From: an uncultured Candidatus Melainabacteria bacterium
GTDB taxonomy: Bacteria; Cyanobacteriota; Vampirovibrionia; Gastranaerophilales; Gastranaerophilaceae
Length of the DNA stretch: 64,000 nucleotides
Assembly: GCA_934718135.1 (NCBI GenBank)
Contig: CAKUZW010000003.1
Coordinates: forward strand, 124,001-188,000
Reading direction: 5' to 3'
Both the position numbers and the translations under genes were made by a program. Below, piece by piece: positions 1 to 8,407 of this stretch. How positions within the stretch are numbered: position 1 is the first letter of the stretch; every line of letters begins with the position of its first letter. The notes under the pieces were generated by a model. It saw only the letters and a list, made by a program, of their open reading frames with translations, was not told the origin of the DNA and ran no database searches.

Positions 1-561
1 GACATCAAGTGATAAAATATCATCAATTCCGTCTTCTGCTTCTGTCACAACCATTGCTCCTGCACCGTCACCAAATAAAATTGAGGTACCTCTATCTTTC
101 CAATCAACAAGTCTTGAATTGTTATCTGCTGCAACAATCAAAATATTTTTGTATAAACCTGAACCGATTAATCCTCTTGCAACTTGCAATGAATAAATCA
201 AACCTGTACAAGCAGCGGTTAAGTCAAAAGACGGTACAAAGTTTGGAATACCTAATCTTGTTTGAATGTCACATGCTAAAGCCGGATACAATTGTGGTGG
301 AGCGGAAGCTGCTGCTATAACACAGTCAATATCTTCTGCTTTGAATTTTGATTTTTCTAAAGCTCTTTCTGCGGCTTTTTGTGCCAAATCAATTGCACTT
401 TCATTTCCTGAAACAACTCTTCTTTCTTTAATACCGGTACGAGTAAAAATCCATTCGTCTGATGTTTCATATAACTTCGTTAAATCTTCATTTGTTATAA
501 CCGTATCAGGAACACAATATCCTACACCGGCAATTCTTAAAGGTTTTACACTTTTTGACAT
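1..561 (-). CDS. fabH: 3-oxoacyl-ACP synthase III (FabH), 3' end cut by window
   Basis: Starts fatty-acid synthesis by condensing acetyl-CoA with malonyl-ACP in the cytoplasm. I translated 187 residues from ATG at 561; the C-terminus lies beyond base 1. The active-site Cys (about residue 118) sits in DLTAACTGLIYS, and an N-terminal RTGIKERR and a later GDGAGAMVV are typical of the family. The gene begins 12 nt after the plsX stop, so it is co-transcribed with plsX, rpmF and yceD, the classic bacterial order. The catalytic His and Asn are outside the window. Confidence 0.95.
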   Translation of the reverse strand, partial: MSKSVKPLRIAGVGYCVPDTVITNEDLTKLYETSDEWIFTRTGIKERRVVSGNESAIDLAQKAAERALEKSKFKAEDIDCVIAAASAPPQLYPALACDIQTRLGIPNFVPSFDLTAACTGLIYSLQVARGLIGSGLYKNILIVAADNNSRLVDWKDRGTSILFGDGAGAMVVTEAEDGIDDILSLDV

Positions 562-573
562 AATTATATTTTC

Positions 574-1638
574 CTATCTATTTATATTTTCTGCAATTTT
601 AGAGTTAATATCTTTATTCAAAACTCGAACGGCTGCTCTTACTGCATTTTTCATTGCGTAAGAAGAACTTCTTCCATGTGCAATAACTGAAATTCCTTTA
701 ACTCCGAGTAACAACATTCCGCCAAATACTTCCCAATTGATTTTCTTTAAAATTCTTCTCAAGAAAGGTTTTGCAAGTAAACCGATTATGCATCCAACCA
801 AATCTGACTTGAATTCTGTAGAAATCATTTTTAATAGCATTGAAGCTGTACCTTCTGTAACTTTTAGTGCAATATTTCCTGCAAAACCGTCACAAACAAC
901 AACATCACACTTGTTTACGAAAAGTTCTTTACCTTCAATATTTCCTACAAAATCAATTCTTCCTTTTTCATGCATTTCTTTTAGTAGAGGGTAAGTTTCT
1001 TTTACTAAGGCATTTCCTTTACCTTCTTCTTCACCAATACTCAAAATACCAACTTTAGGGTTTTCAACTCCAACAATATGTTTAGCATAAGCCATGCCCA
1101 TTTCAGCAAATTGAGTAAGCATTTCAGGAGTACAATCACTGTTTGCACCACCGTCAATTAGTACAATTGGGTTTTTCATTGTAGGGATTGTAACAGCAAT
1201 TGCCGGTCTTGTTACACCATGAATTCTACCGAGCCCAAACAAACTTGCTGCCATTGCAGCTCCTGTTGAACCTGCTGAAACAACTGCTTCGCATCTTCCT
1301 TCTGCTACTGCTCTTACTGATGCAACAATTGAAGAGTCTTTTTTTCTTCTGATTGATTGTCCTACAGCTTCGCCCATACCAATAACTTCGGAGGCATGTG
1401 TAATTGTGTAATCAATTTTATCTAAATCAATTTTAATTCTTCTATTATGACCTTTTGTTCCGCAATCAGAATAAATACAACCTGTGGCTTTAATTCGGTC
1501 TAATTCAGCCTGAATATCATCTTTTCTTCCAACAAGCTCTAAGCCGACACCATATTCTTGTGCCGCCCACAAAGCACCTTCAACGATTGCTTTTGGTGCA
1601 TAATCTCCGCCCATTGCGTCTATTGCTATTCTTGCCAT
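574..1638 (-). CDS. plsX: Phosphate acyltransferase PlsX
   Basis: Makes acyl-phosphate from acyl-ACP for phospholipid synthesis; the product feeds PlsY, which is also in this window (31431-32048). 354 aa, normal length. It opens with MARIAIDAMGGDYAPKAIVE and has the conserved SAGSTGAAMAAS and VCDGFAGNIALK segments. The start is supported by a GAGAGAAGGAT Shine-Dalgarno. It lies between rpmF and fabH in the usual operon. The N-terminal third has a short family-variable stretch around residues 50-75. Confidence 0.97.
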   Translation of the reverse strand: MARIAIDAMGGDYAPKAIVEGALWAAQEYGVGLELVGRKDDIQAELDRIKATGCIYSDCGTKGHNRRIKIDLDKIDYTITHASEVIGMGEAVGQSIRRKKDSSIVASVRAVAEGRCEAVVSAGSTGAAMAASLFGLGRIHGVTRPAIAVTIPTMKNPIVLIDGGANSDCTPEMLTQFAEMGMAYAKHIVGVENPKVGILSIGEEEGKGNALVKETYPLLKEMHEKGRIDFVGNIEGKELFVNKCDVVVCDGFAGNIALKVTEGTASMLLKMISTEFKSDLVGCIIGLLAKPFLRRILKKINWEVFGGMLLLGVKGISVIAHGRSSSYAMKNAVRAAVRVLNKDINSKIAENINR

Positions 1639-1711
1639 ATCCTTCTCTCTCCAAAGTTTGGTTTAAAATCGGAAGCGGCAATTTTTATTGTCGCTTCCAA
1701 ATATTACTTAA

Positions 1712-1999
1712 TTATTCTTCAGTTTTTTCAGCTTCTGTAGCTTCTGCTTTTGTTTCTTCAACTTTTTCTGCTTTTTTAGTTGATTTTTTAGCAGGTTTTT
1801 TAGCTGGAGCTTCAGCAGCAGCTTTGTCTGCTAATTTCACAGGTTGTCCTTTGTAAGTTCCACAAGCTGTGCATACTGTGTGTGTTAAAACTGTTTCACC
1901 GCAATTAGGGCATTTTGTAGTTTCTGGCTTTGTTGCTTTCCAGTTAGCTCTTCTGCTGCCTTGAGCGGAATGTCCTGTTCTTTTCTTAGGTACTGCCAT
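1712..1999 (-). CDS. rpmF: 50S ribosomal protein L32 with long charged tail
   Basis: Large-subunit ribosomal protein. Residues 1-57 are canonical: MAVPKKRTGHSAQGSRRA, then a zinc knuckle with two Cys pairs (CPNCGE and CTACGTYKG). Residues 58-95 form an Ala/Lys/Glu-rich tail that makes the protein 95 aa instead of the usual roughly 57-60. The tail is low-complexity, probably disordered, and of unknown use. An AAGGAAAG Shine-Dalgarno precedes the start. The yceD-rpmF-plsX-fabH order supports the call. Confidence 0.96.
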   Translation of the reverse strand: MAVPKKRTGHSAQGSRRANWKATKPETTKCPNCGETVLTHTVCTACGTYKGQPVKLADKAAAEAPAKKPAKKSTKKAEKVEETKAEATEAEKTEE

Positions 2000-2029
2000 T
2001 TTTGTCTTTCCTTTTTTATTTTCTACTAA

Positions 2030-2530
2030 CTAATCTTTTGGGTTAATTTGGATATTTTTAAAGACATCCAGTCTTGGGTCAGGAATATCCTCTTCTGATG
2101 AAAAAGTATTCCCTTTACAATTAATACCACAAACTTTCTTATTTGGGAAATTTAATATTACGGATTGATACAATAAGTCATAAATGTCGATTTCTTTTTC
2201 TCCATTCAAATCAGTTACAAATTGTCCGTCTTTTATTTCAAACTCTTGTCCTGACTCCTCGTAATCCCCTAATAATGAGCCTTTTGAGTATAATTCATCA
2301 ATATCAAAATCTAAATTATATTCAAATTTTTCTAAGCACAAGTCGCATTCTAAATTCACGACACCTGTAACATGTCCGGTAATTTGAATAAATTCGCCTA
2401 ACGATTTTGCACAAAGTTCGGCATGGATAGGGGTAACACAATCTATACCTTCGATTTTTTCGTCAAAAGTACAGTAAAGTGTTTTGTTTTCGGCATTTTC
2501 TAAATCTTCAATTGATAATATTTTTTCCAT
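2030..2530 (-). CDS. YceD/DUF177 family protein
   Basis: Member of the YceD (DUF177) family normally found beside rpmF and linked to 23S rRNA or L32 biogenesis. I place the start at ATG 2530 (MEKILSIEDLENAENK), giving 166 aa; upstream in-frame codons would run into the previous gene. Cys pairs at CDLCLEKF and CGINCKGN suggest metal binding, and the C-terminus ends in the family-typical DPRLDVFKN. The Shine-Dalgarno is weak. It is part of the plsX-fabH operon. Confidence 0.85.
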   Translation of the reverse strand: MEKILSIEDLENAENKTLYCTFDEKIEGIDCVTPIHAELCAKSLGEFIQITGHVTGVVNLECDLCLEKFEYNLDFDIDELYSKGSLLGDYEESGQEFEIKDGQFVTDLNGEKEIDIYDLLYQSVILNFPNKKVCGINCKGNTFSSEEDIPDPRLDVFKNIQINPKD

Positions 2531-2546
2531 GATTTTTCTTGTTTTA

Positions 2547-2810
2547 TTATACGTATTGTTCTTCTTGGATTGCAAGTGCTGCAATTTGATTTGAGATAAA
2601 TGAAACTTTTTTCAATGGGCCTTCGGTATCTTTTTCAACTAAAACCGGATTGTTTGATTTCATCAATTCAACCAGTTCCTCATAAAGAGCTTGAGCTTCT
2701 TTTACATACAACACTAAAGGTGCTGTTGATCCTTTGATAAATACCAAAACGGCATATCTTTTTTTTATATTTTGAGCATTCATGCCTTGTGGATTAAATT
2801 GTTGAGCCAT
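2547..2810 (-). CDS. Unknown 87-aa protein, first gene of the yceD-rpmF-plsX operon
   Basis: I do not recognise the family. 87 aa, no signal peptide or membrane segment, and a mixed alpha/beta pattern: a Gln/Asn-rich start (MAQQFNPQGMNAQN), a hydrophobic strand (YAVLVFIKGSTAPLVLYV) and a helix (EAQALYEELVELMK). AAAAGGAGAAATTT precedes the ATG, which is a good Shine-Dalgarno. It is 16 nt upstream of yceD, so likely co-transcribed with the L32/lipid operon. The function is unknown. Confidence 0.7.
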   Translation of the reverse strand: MAQQFNPQGMNAQNIKKRYAVLVFIKGSTAPLVLYVKEAQALYEELVELMKSNNPVLVEKDTEGPLKKVSFISNQIAALAIQEEQYV

Positions 2811-2839
2811 AAATTTCTCCTTTTAATTTATTTAAGTGT

Positions 2840-2868
2840 ATTCTAGCTAAAAATCCCGTCAAAATCAA
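2840..2868 (-). promoter_or_regulatory. Promoter of the yceD-rpmF-plsX-fabH operon
   Basis: On the minus strand TTGATT (2863-2868) and TAGAAT (2840-2845) are separated by 17 bp, about 30 nt upstream of ATG 2810. This is a good primary-sigma match read by eye. Confidence 0.5.
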
Positions 2869-2903
2869 GAGGATTTTAAATATATCGTCCTTTAGAAGGG
2901 GAT

Positions 2904-2930
2904 TTGTCGCAAGATATTTTATGCTATAAT
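2904..2930 (+). promoter_or_regulatory. Promoter of thiE
   Basis: TTGTCG (2904-2909) and a perfect TATAAT (2925-2930), 15 bp apart. The -10 overlaps the ATG at 2929, so that codon would not be transcribed; this argues for translation starting at 2956. Confidence 0.5.
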
Positions 2931-2955
2931 GCTAAGTGTCAGAAAGGTTGTATTT

Positions 2956-3609
2956 ATGTGGGATAAGTTGAAAGAACAATTGAATTTGCTAAAGCTCGAA
3001 AAAAAGAAGTTATGTTTGATTACAAATTCTGATAAATTTCTTTCAAAAGATGATTTTTTAGATGCGATAGCATCAGCCTTGCAAGGTGGTGTTGAGATTG
3101 TTCTTTTTAGAGAAAAGAATTTTCCCGATAATGTAAAAGTTGAATTGGGTCGCAAAATTCGGGCATTATGTGATGAATTCGGTGCGACTTTTATTGTAAA
3201 TGACAGACCTGATATAGCAATGATTGTTGAAGCTGACGGTGTTCATTTGGGACAAGATGATATAAGTACAATTGATGCTCGATGCGTTTTAGGCAAAAAT
3301 GCAATTATCGGTAAAACTTGTACCACAACAGATGAAATTATTGAGGCTGTAAATGAAGGTGTAGATTACGTAAACTTTGGCCCGTTTAGTTCAAAAGGTA
3401 AATCTGATTTTTCGATTGAAGACGAAGCTATTTTGTGGGTGGCAGAAAATATTGACATTCCTGTTTTTATTTTTGGTGAAATTACTCCAAAAAATCTACC
3501 TAAGTTAGTTTCACTTGGAACAAATAGGATTGCAATATCAGAGTCTTTGATTCATTCGAAAGTTCCTGAACATACGGCAAGAGAAATTTTGAATTCTTTA
3601 CCGCATTAA
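2956..3609 (+). CDS. thiE: Thiamine-phosphate synthase (ThiE)
   Basis: Joins HMP-PP and thiazole phosphate to make thiamine phosphate. 217 aa from ATG 2956, chosen because AGAAAGG lies 8 nt upstream and because the -10 box covers the earlier ATG. TIM-barrel motifs are visible: LQGGVEIVLFREKN, FIVNDRPDIAMIVEADGVHLGQDD and NFGPFSSKGKSD. It stands alone with its own promoter and terminator; thiL is at 53673. I see no TPP riboswitch in the roughly 20-nt leader. Some glycines of the usual phosphate loop differ, so a TenI-like role is possible. Confidence 0.8.
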   Translation: MWDKLKEQLNLLKLEKKKLCLITNSDKFLSKDDFLDAIASALQGGVEIVLFREKNFPDNVKVELGRKIRALCDEFGATFIVNDRPDIAMIVEADGVHLGQDDISTIDARCVLGKNAIIGKTCTTTDEIIEAVNEGVDYVNFGPFSSKGKSDFSIEDEAILWVAENIDIPVFIFGEITPKNLPKLVSLGTNRIAISESLIHSKVPEHTAREILNSLPH

Positions 3610-3636
3610 AAAACCGGTCATAAAGACCGGATTTTA
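3609..3636. terminator. Bidirectional terminator
   Basis: Stem CCGGTC/GACCGG (3614-3619 and 3625-3630) with loop ATAAA, A-run before and ATTTT after. It serves thiE and probably the convergent 52-aa gene. Confidence 0.75.
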
Positions 3637-3666
3637 GAAGTTTTAAATCAAATTTAAAACAAAGGT

Positions 3667-3825
3667 TTACATAAGACCTAAAGCTTTTTTGTACCAAGAG
3701 AAAGATTCTAGCTCAGTACCATTAAAAGTTGTTTTTGCACATTGATTTTTTAAGTAATTTTCAAATTCATCAGAGAATTTAGGTTTTACTTTTTTAACCT
3801 CCTTGTCAGAAACTACTGTTGCCAT
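3667..3825 (-). CDS. Unknown 52-aa protein
   Basis: Small protein starting at ATG 3825 (MATVVSDKEVKKVKPKFSDE), chosen because AAAGGAG lies 8 nt upstream. It is charged in the first half and ends in a short aromatic segment (ESFSWYKKALGLM). I recognise no motif. It has its own promoter (extended -10 TGTTATAAT, 3872-3877) and faces the thiE terminator. The strong ribosome site makes a real gene likely. Confidence 0.6.
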   Translation of the reverse strand: MATVVSDKEVKKVKPKFSDEFENYLKNQCAKTTFNGTELESFSWYKKALGLM

Positions 3826-4141
3826 AGCACCTACTCCTTTACACATTTTTAAGTTTGTAAACTTTTCACACATTATAACATAAAATGAGTGATTTTTCTA
3901 GCTGTAAAACCAAACATAGTAAAATTTTGCTAGTATTTGTGAATTTCGTTTGTAAAATTTTATGAAGTAAATTTGTTTTTATAAAAATATATTTTTAAGA
4001 CTAAAAATTTTGTAAAAATTTCTAAAGATTTAAAGACTATAAAGTTTGACAAAAATGATATTAAGGGGCAAAATATCATTAAAACATCAGATAAAAAAGT
4101 CTACTCTGATAGCTTTACACAGGTATAATATTTATGATATT
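3826..4141. promoter_or_regulatory. Intergenic region with two divergent promoters
   Basis: 316 bp, very AT-rich. Minus strand: extended -10 TGTTATAAT (ATTATA at 3872-3877 on plus) for the 52-aa gene, and a near-palindrome AAGTTTGTAAACTT (3851-3864) inside its 5'UTR. Plus strand: TATAAT at 4124-4129, 12 nt before ATG 4142 of the TPR gene. I see no gene in the rest. Confidence 0.45.
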
Positions 4142-6250
4142 ATGGGAACAATAAATTTGAGGAATAGAACAATTAGAAAGCAATTATTAACTACGATTTT
4201 GATATCTGCATTAACAGTATGCACACTTCCTGCAAATTCCGCTATGACAGGAGAGGCTGATATGCTTTATCAAGAAGCTTGTACTGCTGAGCATCAGCAA
4301 GATTTGAAAGGTGCTATCGAAAAACTTGAAAAAGCAATTGAAATTTCAGGTGGAGATTCGATGCTATATACCAAATTAGCTGGTATTTACAGCGAAATTG
4401 ATGAGTACGACAAGGCACTTGACGCTTATAACAAAGTTCTTAAACTCAAACCTGATGATTCATTTGTGTATATAAGTATTGGCAGTATTTACGAAAATCA
4501 GGGTAAATATAAGGAAGCTCTTGCTGCATATTTAAAAGCATTGGATATTTTTCCTGAATATAAGTACAATTACTTCAATATCGCAAATGTTCAATATCAA
4601 CTTAAAAATTATAAAGAAGCAATCAAAAATTATAACATGTTTCTTGATACCTATTCTCAACATATTGAGTCTAGAGAAAATTTAGCAGCCTCATATTCAG
4701 CTATCAAAGATTATACTAACGCTGCGGCTCAATATAAAATAATTTATGATAAAAATCCTGATAATTTTAAGAATTTTTCAGAATACGGAATTGCATTGTT
4801 AAACACAGGTGAATCTGAAAAAGCGGTTGATTTGCTTGAACGAGCAATTGAAAATGATCCTGAAAATTATTCTGCTCATTTAGGTTTGGCTCAAGCGTAT
4901 CAGGATTTAGGTAAAAATAATTTATCTTATGAACAATATCAAGTTGTTTTGAAGAATGTTCCGAATTTGAATACGGTAAGACTTGATTATGCGGATTTGC
5001 TTGCAGCTATGGAAAAAAATACTGAAGCAATTGAGCAATACAATATGTATATCAAGGCTTATCCTGATGATATCAACGGGTATGAAAATATTGCGATTGT
5101 TTATAAAAAACTTGGCAATTACGATAAAGCTATTGAGAATTATTTAGTTGCGATATCTAAAGATAGTAATAATATTGATTTGAAAAAGGATATCGCAAAT
5201 TGCTATCATAACAAAAAAGACTATGCGAATGCCCTAAAATATTATGATGAAATTTTAACTTCACAACCTGATGATAATGACATCAAGGTAAATAAAGCAA
5301 TAGCGTTGCATGCATTGAAAAAATATGATGAAGCTATTGATTTATATCAAACATTACTTGCCGTAAAACAAGATAAAACTTTGCAAAACAATTTGAATGA
5401 TGCGTTAGTTTCTCGAGGTCATGAACTTGTTGCTAGTGAAAACTATGGCAAGGCAATTGAAGATTTTAAATCTGCAATCAAAGGTGGCTATACTGATGGC
5501 TATGTTTATTATGGTTTAGCTAGAGCTTATCGTGCAACTGGAAATAATGCAAAAGCTTCTGAAAATTATGAAAAAGCTATTTCAATCGACCCTGATAAAA
5601 CAGTGTATTCTGCTGAATATAGTGATTTTATTTCATCATTGTATAAACCAAAAGTTAATGTTCAAACAACAACGGATGATAGCAAAGAACTTCCTGCAAT
5701 AAATCTGACACTTGATAATGTGGAAGAGAATGCTCAAAATGAAATAAAAACTCAAGCGACCGTAAAATCATCTTCTGTTACGATGAAACAAAATGAAGAT
5801 TTTATTCTTGAAGGAGATAAAAATTATAAGAGCAACAACTATGACGCTGCTGTTAAAAATTATCAAGATGCATTACAGCTAGTGCCAAATGATGCGGTTA
5901 CTTTGTTAAAAATCGGAAATATTTACAAATTGAAAGAAGATAACGCTAAAGCTGTAAATTATTACCAAAAAGCAATTATTGTAAATCCTGATTATACTGA
6001 TGGTTGGTTCAATTTGGGACTTGCTTATGCAAATGAAAACAATCTTATTGAATCTCAAAAGAGCTTTGAAAGAGTTATTTCTCTAGACCCTGATTATAAT
6101 TTTGGTTATGCTTATTATGCTTTAGGTATGGCACTTGAACATCAAGGCAAAAATCCTGAAGCGGTTAAAAATTACAAATTATTTGTAAAACATAACAACG
6201 ACAAACAGATGATTAATACTGTACAAACAAAGATTAAACAGTTGCAATAG
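4142..6250 (+). CDS. Exported tetratricopeptide-repeat protein
   Basis: 702 aa from ATG 4142. This start gives a clean Sec signal peptide: basic MGTINLRNRTIRKQLL, a hydrophobic core, and a likely cut after PANSA (about residue 34). An in-frame TTG at 4046 lies upstream of the TATAAT and would bury the signal. The rest is roughly 15 TPR units with the usual pattern (for example YNKVLKLKPDDSFVYI), a disordered linker at about residues 505-565, then three more TPRs. It is likely a periplasmic scaffold; the partner is unknown. A lipoprotein gene follows 12 nt downstream. Confidence 0.85.
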   Translation: MGTINLRNRTIRKQLLTTILISALTVCTLPANSAMTGEADMLYQEACTAEHQQDLKGAIEKLEKAIEISGGDSMLYTKLAGIYSEIDEYDKALDAYNKVLKLKPDDSFVYISIGSIYENQGKYKEALAAYLKALDIFPEYKYNYFNIANVQYQLKNYKEAIKNYNMFLDTYSQHIESRENLAASYSAIKDYTNAAAQYKIIYDKNPDNFKNFSEYGIALLNTGESEKAVDLLERAIENDPENYSAHLGLAQAYQDLGKNNLSYEQYQVVLKNVPNLNTVRLDYADLLAAMEKNTEAIEQYNMYIKAYPDDINGYENIAIVYKKLGNYDKAIENYLVAISKDSNNIDLKKDIANCYHNKKDYANALKYYDEILTSQPDDNDIKVNKAIALHALKKYDEAIDLYQTLLAVKQDKTLQNNLNDALVSRGHELVASENYGKAIEDFKSAIKGGYTDGYVYYGLARAYRATGNNAKASENYEKAISIDPDKTVYSAEYSDFISSLYKPKVNVQTTTDDSKELPAINLTLDNVEENAQNEIKTQATVKSSSVTMKQNEDFILEGDKNYKSNNYDAAVKNYQDALQLVPNDAVTLLKIGNIYKLKEDNAKAVNYYQKAIIVNPDYTDGWFNLGLAYANENNLIESQKSFERVISLDPDYNFGYAYYALGMALEHQGKNPEAVKNYKLFVKHNNDKQMINTVQTKIKQLQ

Positions 6251-6262
6251 TTAAGAGTGATT

Positions 6263-6691
6263 ATGAAAAAAGTTGTTTTGTTTTTGATATCTTTGCTTTT
6301 GGTAGTGTTCACTTGTGCTTGTGACAATGAAAAAGCTCAAATTTTATTTAATAAACACCAATTTACAAAAGATACCATAACCGAAACAACAAATATCTTT
6401 AAACCAAATGAGAGGATTTATTATCTAATAACCCTTCCTCATTCTGTCGAGTCGAAAAAATTGCTTATTCAAGTGATTAAAACAGGTGGTAAAACTTTGA
6501 CAGGTGACTCCGCCGACAGGTTAGGATATGATTTGGTTTGGGGTAAACGTGTTAAGTTGAGAGATGAACAAATTTATTATTATACTGATTATGTTGTGTT
6601 CAGCGAAACAGGTTCATATATTATGACGGTTTATTCAAGAGATAACCCGACAAAAATTTTGACATCTTCTCAATTTTATGTGAAAAATTAA
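6263..6691 (+). CDS. Putative lipoprotein
   Basis: 142 aa from ATG 6263. The N-terminus MKKVVLFLISLLLVVFTCAC is a short signal sequence ending in cysteines 18 and 20, so lipidation is likely, although the lipobox is not perfect. The mature part looks all-beta (ERIYYLITLPHS, YYYTDYVVFSETGSYIMTVYS), like a small sandwich domain that senses or binds a partner. It directly follows the TPR gene, so the two may act together in the envelope. Not a family I can name. Confidence 0.65.
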   Translation: MKKVVLFLISLLLVVFTCACDNEKAQILFNKHQFTKDTITETTNIFKPNERIYYLITLPHSVESKKLLIQVIKTGGKTLTGDSADRLGYDLVWGKRVKLRDEQIYYYTDYVVFSETGSYIMTVYSRDNPTKILTSSQFYVKN

Positions 6692-6717
6692 TTAAGAAAA
6701 ACAAAAGGTGAATAAAA

Positions 6718-7116
6718 ATGATTAAAGATAAAGCATTAGAATATTTCAAAAACGGATACTCGTGTTCTGAAAGCATTGTACAGGCATGTATTGATGAAGG
6801 ACTTTGCAGTAGCGAACTTTTGCCTTGTGCAACAACGTTTTCTGCCGGAATGTCATCAGGTTGTGCATGTGGTGCTGTGACTGGTGCTCAGTTGGTTTTA
6901 GGGTATTTGTTCGGACGAAATAACAGATTTTCTAATCAGGTTTTTGCAAGAGAAAAAGCTGCAGCATTAGTAGAAGAATTCAAAAAAAGAAATAAGGTTT
7001 TGTGCTGTAAAATTCTTTGTTTGGGGCTTGAAGGAAGTGCGAAAAAAGAACATTGTTCAAAATTTGTGAATGATGCTGCTGAAATTTTGGAAGAATTAGC
7101 TAAGGTTAAAGTTTAA
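6718..7116 (+). CDS. C_GCAxxG_C_C family redox-type protein
   Basis: 132 aa, cytoplasmic. Conserved cysteine pattern: NGYSCSES near the start, MSSGCACGAVTGAQL in the middle, and CCKILCLGLEG plus EHCSKFV at the end. This matches the C_GCAxxG_C_C family, thought to be redox-active or to bind a metal cluster; the exact reaction is unknown. AAAAGGTG precedes the ATG. The stop codon overlaps the crcB start by one base. Confidence 0.8.
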   Translation: MIKDKALEYFKNGYSCSESIVQACIDEGLCSSELLPCATTFSAGMSSGCACGAVTGAQLVLGYLFGRNNRFSNQVFAREKAAALVEEFKKRNKVLCCKILCLGLEGSAKKEHCSKFVNDAAEILEELAKVKV

Positions 7117-7490
7117 TGTTGAATATTTTGGCAGTTTTTTTAGGTGGTGGAATTGGTGCTTGTTTGCGGTATTTGACAGGTATTTTATGTGTTCATACCT
7201 TAAAAATTAATCTGCCTGTTTCAACATTTGTTGTGAATATTTTGGGTTGTTTTTTGATTGGGTTTCTTTATGTTTTATTTGTTGAAAAAATTCAATCTTC
7301 AAATCATTTGAAACTCCTTTTGACTGTTGGTTTTTGTGGAGGTTTGACAACATTTAGCACTTTTTCGGCAGAATTGTTTGAGATGATACAAAATCAACAA
7401 TTTTTACATGCTTCACTTTACTTGATTATAAGTGTTATAATTGGGGTTGTTATGGTTTACATTGGAGGTTTTTGTGCAAGATTTTTATAA
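7116..7490 (+). CDS. crcB: Fluoride channel CrcB/Fluc
   Basis: Small inner-membrane protein that exports fluoride as a dual-topology dimer. 124 aa with four membrane helices. Family motifs: GGGIGACLRY in helix 1, NILGCFLIGFLY in helix 2, and GFCGGLTTFSTFSAE in helix 3, which carries the conserved Phe and Thr residues. It overlaps the previous gene by 1 nt and the next by 17 nt. I see no fluoride riboswitch upstream of the operon. Confidence 0.93.
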   Translation: MLNILAVFLGGGIGACLRYLTGILCVHTLKINLPVSTFVVNILGCFLIGFLYVLFVEKIQSSNHLKLLLTVGFCGGLTTFSTFSAELFEMIQNQQFLHASLYLIISVIIGVVMVYIGGFCARFL

Positions 7491-8322
7491 AATAGATAAA
7501 CTTAATTTTCTAACTGCCGGCATGCCGTTATCTACCGGTAAAGGTGGATATCCTGAGGCTCTCAGAATTCTTGAAGAAATGGGACTTGATGGAATGGAGG
7601 TTGAGTTTGTTCACGGTGTGAGAATGTCTGATGATACAAGAAAATTTCTCAATCAAACTGCGAAAGAAAAAAATCTTGTTCTAACAGCTCATGGGCCTTT
7701 TTATATAAATTTGAATTCTAAAGAAGAAGAAAAAGTTGAAGCAAGTGTTCAAAGAATAGTTGATACAGCAGCAGCAGCACAAGATTTTGGCGGTTATAGC
7801 ATAACTTATCATGCTGCATTTTATATGGGAAAAGACAAAGAAACTGTATTTGAACAGGTTAAAACTCAAACACAAAAAATTGTTGATACCTTAGAAAAAA
7901 ATAATATAAAAATGTGGATTAGACCCGAAACTACTGGTAAAGCTACCCAGTGGGGCGATTATGAAGAAATAATCAAGTTGTCAAAAGAGTTTGAACAGGT
8001 TCTTCCTTGTATAGATTTTTCTCATATCCACGCAAGAACAGGCGGAGAGTACAATACTTATGATGAATTTTGCAAGGTTTTGGATAGAATTGGCACTGAA
8101 TTAGGGGATTTTGCACTTAACAATTTCCATGCTCACCTTGCCGGAATTGATTACACTGCAAAAGGTGAGAAACGCCATTTGATTTTAGAAGAGTCCGATA
8201 TGAATTATAAGGATTTGTTAAAAGCACTGAAAGAGTTTGGTGTGAAAGGTGCTTTGGTTTGTGAAAGCCCGAATATCGAAATTGACACTAAAATTCTAAA
8301 AGATTATTATATGAGTTTGTAA
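7474..8322 (+). CDS. Endonuclease IV-like TIM-barrel protein
   Basis: 282 aa. I choose GTG 7474 because GGAGG lies 5 nt upstream; the gene overlaps the end of crcB. Motifs of the AP-endonuclease 2 / xylose-isomerase-like barrel are clear: LTAHGPFYINL, YHAAFYMG, RPETTGKATQWGDYEE, CIDFSHIHARTGG and NFHAHLAGIDYT, with His, Glu and Asp residues placed as metal ligands. The likely role is DNA repair (Nfo-type), but sugar isomerases share the fold. Confidence 0.75.
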   Translation: MQDFYKIDKLNFLTAGMPLSTGKGGYPEALRILEEMGLDGMEVEFVHGVRMSDDTRKFLNQTAKEKNLVLTAHGPFYINLNSKEEEKVEASVQRIVDTAAAAQDFGGYSITYHAAFYMGKDKETVFEQVKTQTQKIVDTLEKNNIKMWIRPETTGKATQWGDYEEIIKLSKEFEQVLPCIDFSHIHARTGGEYNTYDEFCKVLDRIGTELGDFALNNFHAHLAGIDYTAKGEKRHLILEESDMNYKDLLKALKEFGVKGALVCESPNIEIDTKILKDYYMSL

Positions 8323-8344
8323 TATGTATTACAATTTTAAATTA

Positions 8345-8380
8345 AAAACTCCTTTTCAAATTATTTTGAAAAGGAGTTTT
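8345..8380. terminator. Strong bidirectional terminator
   Basis: Perfect 16-bp stem AAAACTCCTTTTCAAA / TTTGAAAAGGAGTTTT with loop TTAT, placed between convergent endonuclease-IV-like and fabF genes. Confidence 0.9.
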
Positions 8381-8407
8381 AGTATTTTATTCATTTAGTT
8401 TTGGTAA

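Noticed and set aside
2881..2955. Possible TPP riboswitch before thiE
   Set aside because: The leader after the predicted TSS is only about 20 nt, far too short.
4046..4141. Upstream TTG start for the TPR protein
   Set aside because: It lies before the TATAAT at 4124 and would bury the signal peptide.
6600..6717. Fluoride riboswitch for crcB
   Set aside because: No conserved pseudoknot sequence seen before the 6718-7490 operon.
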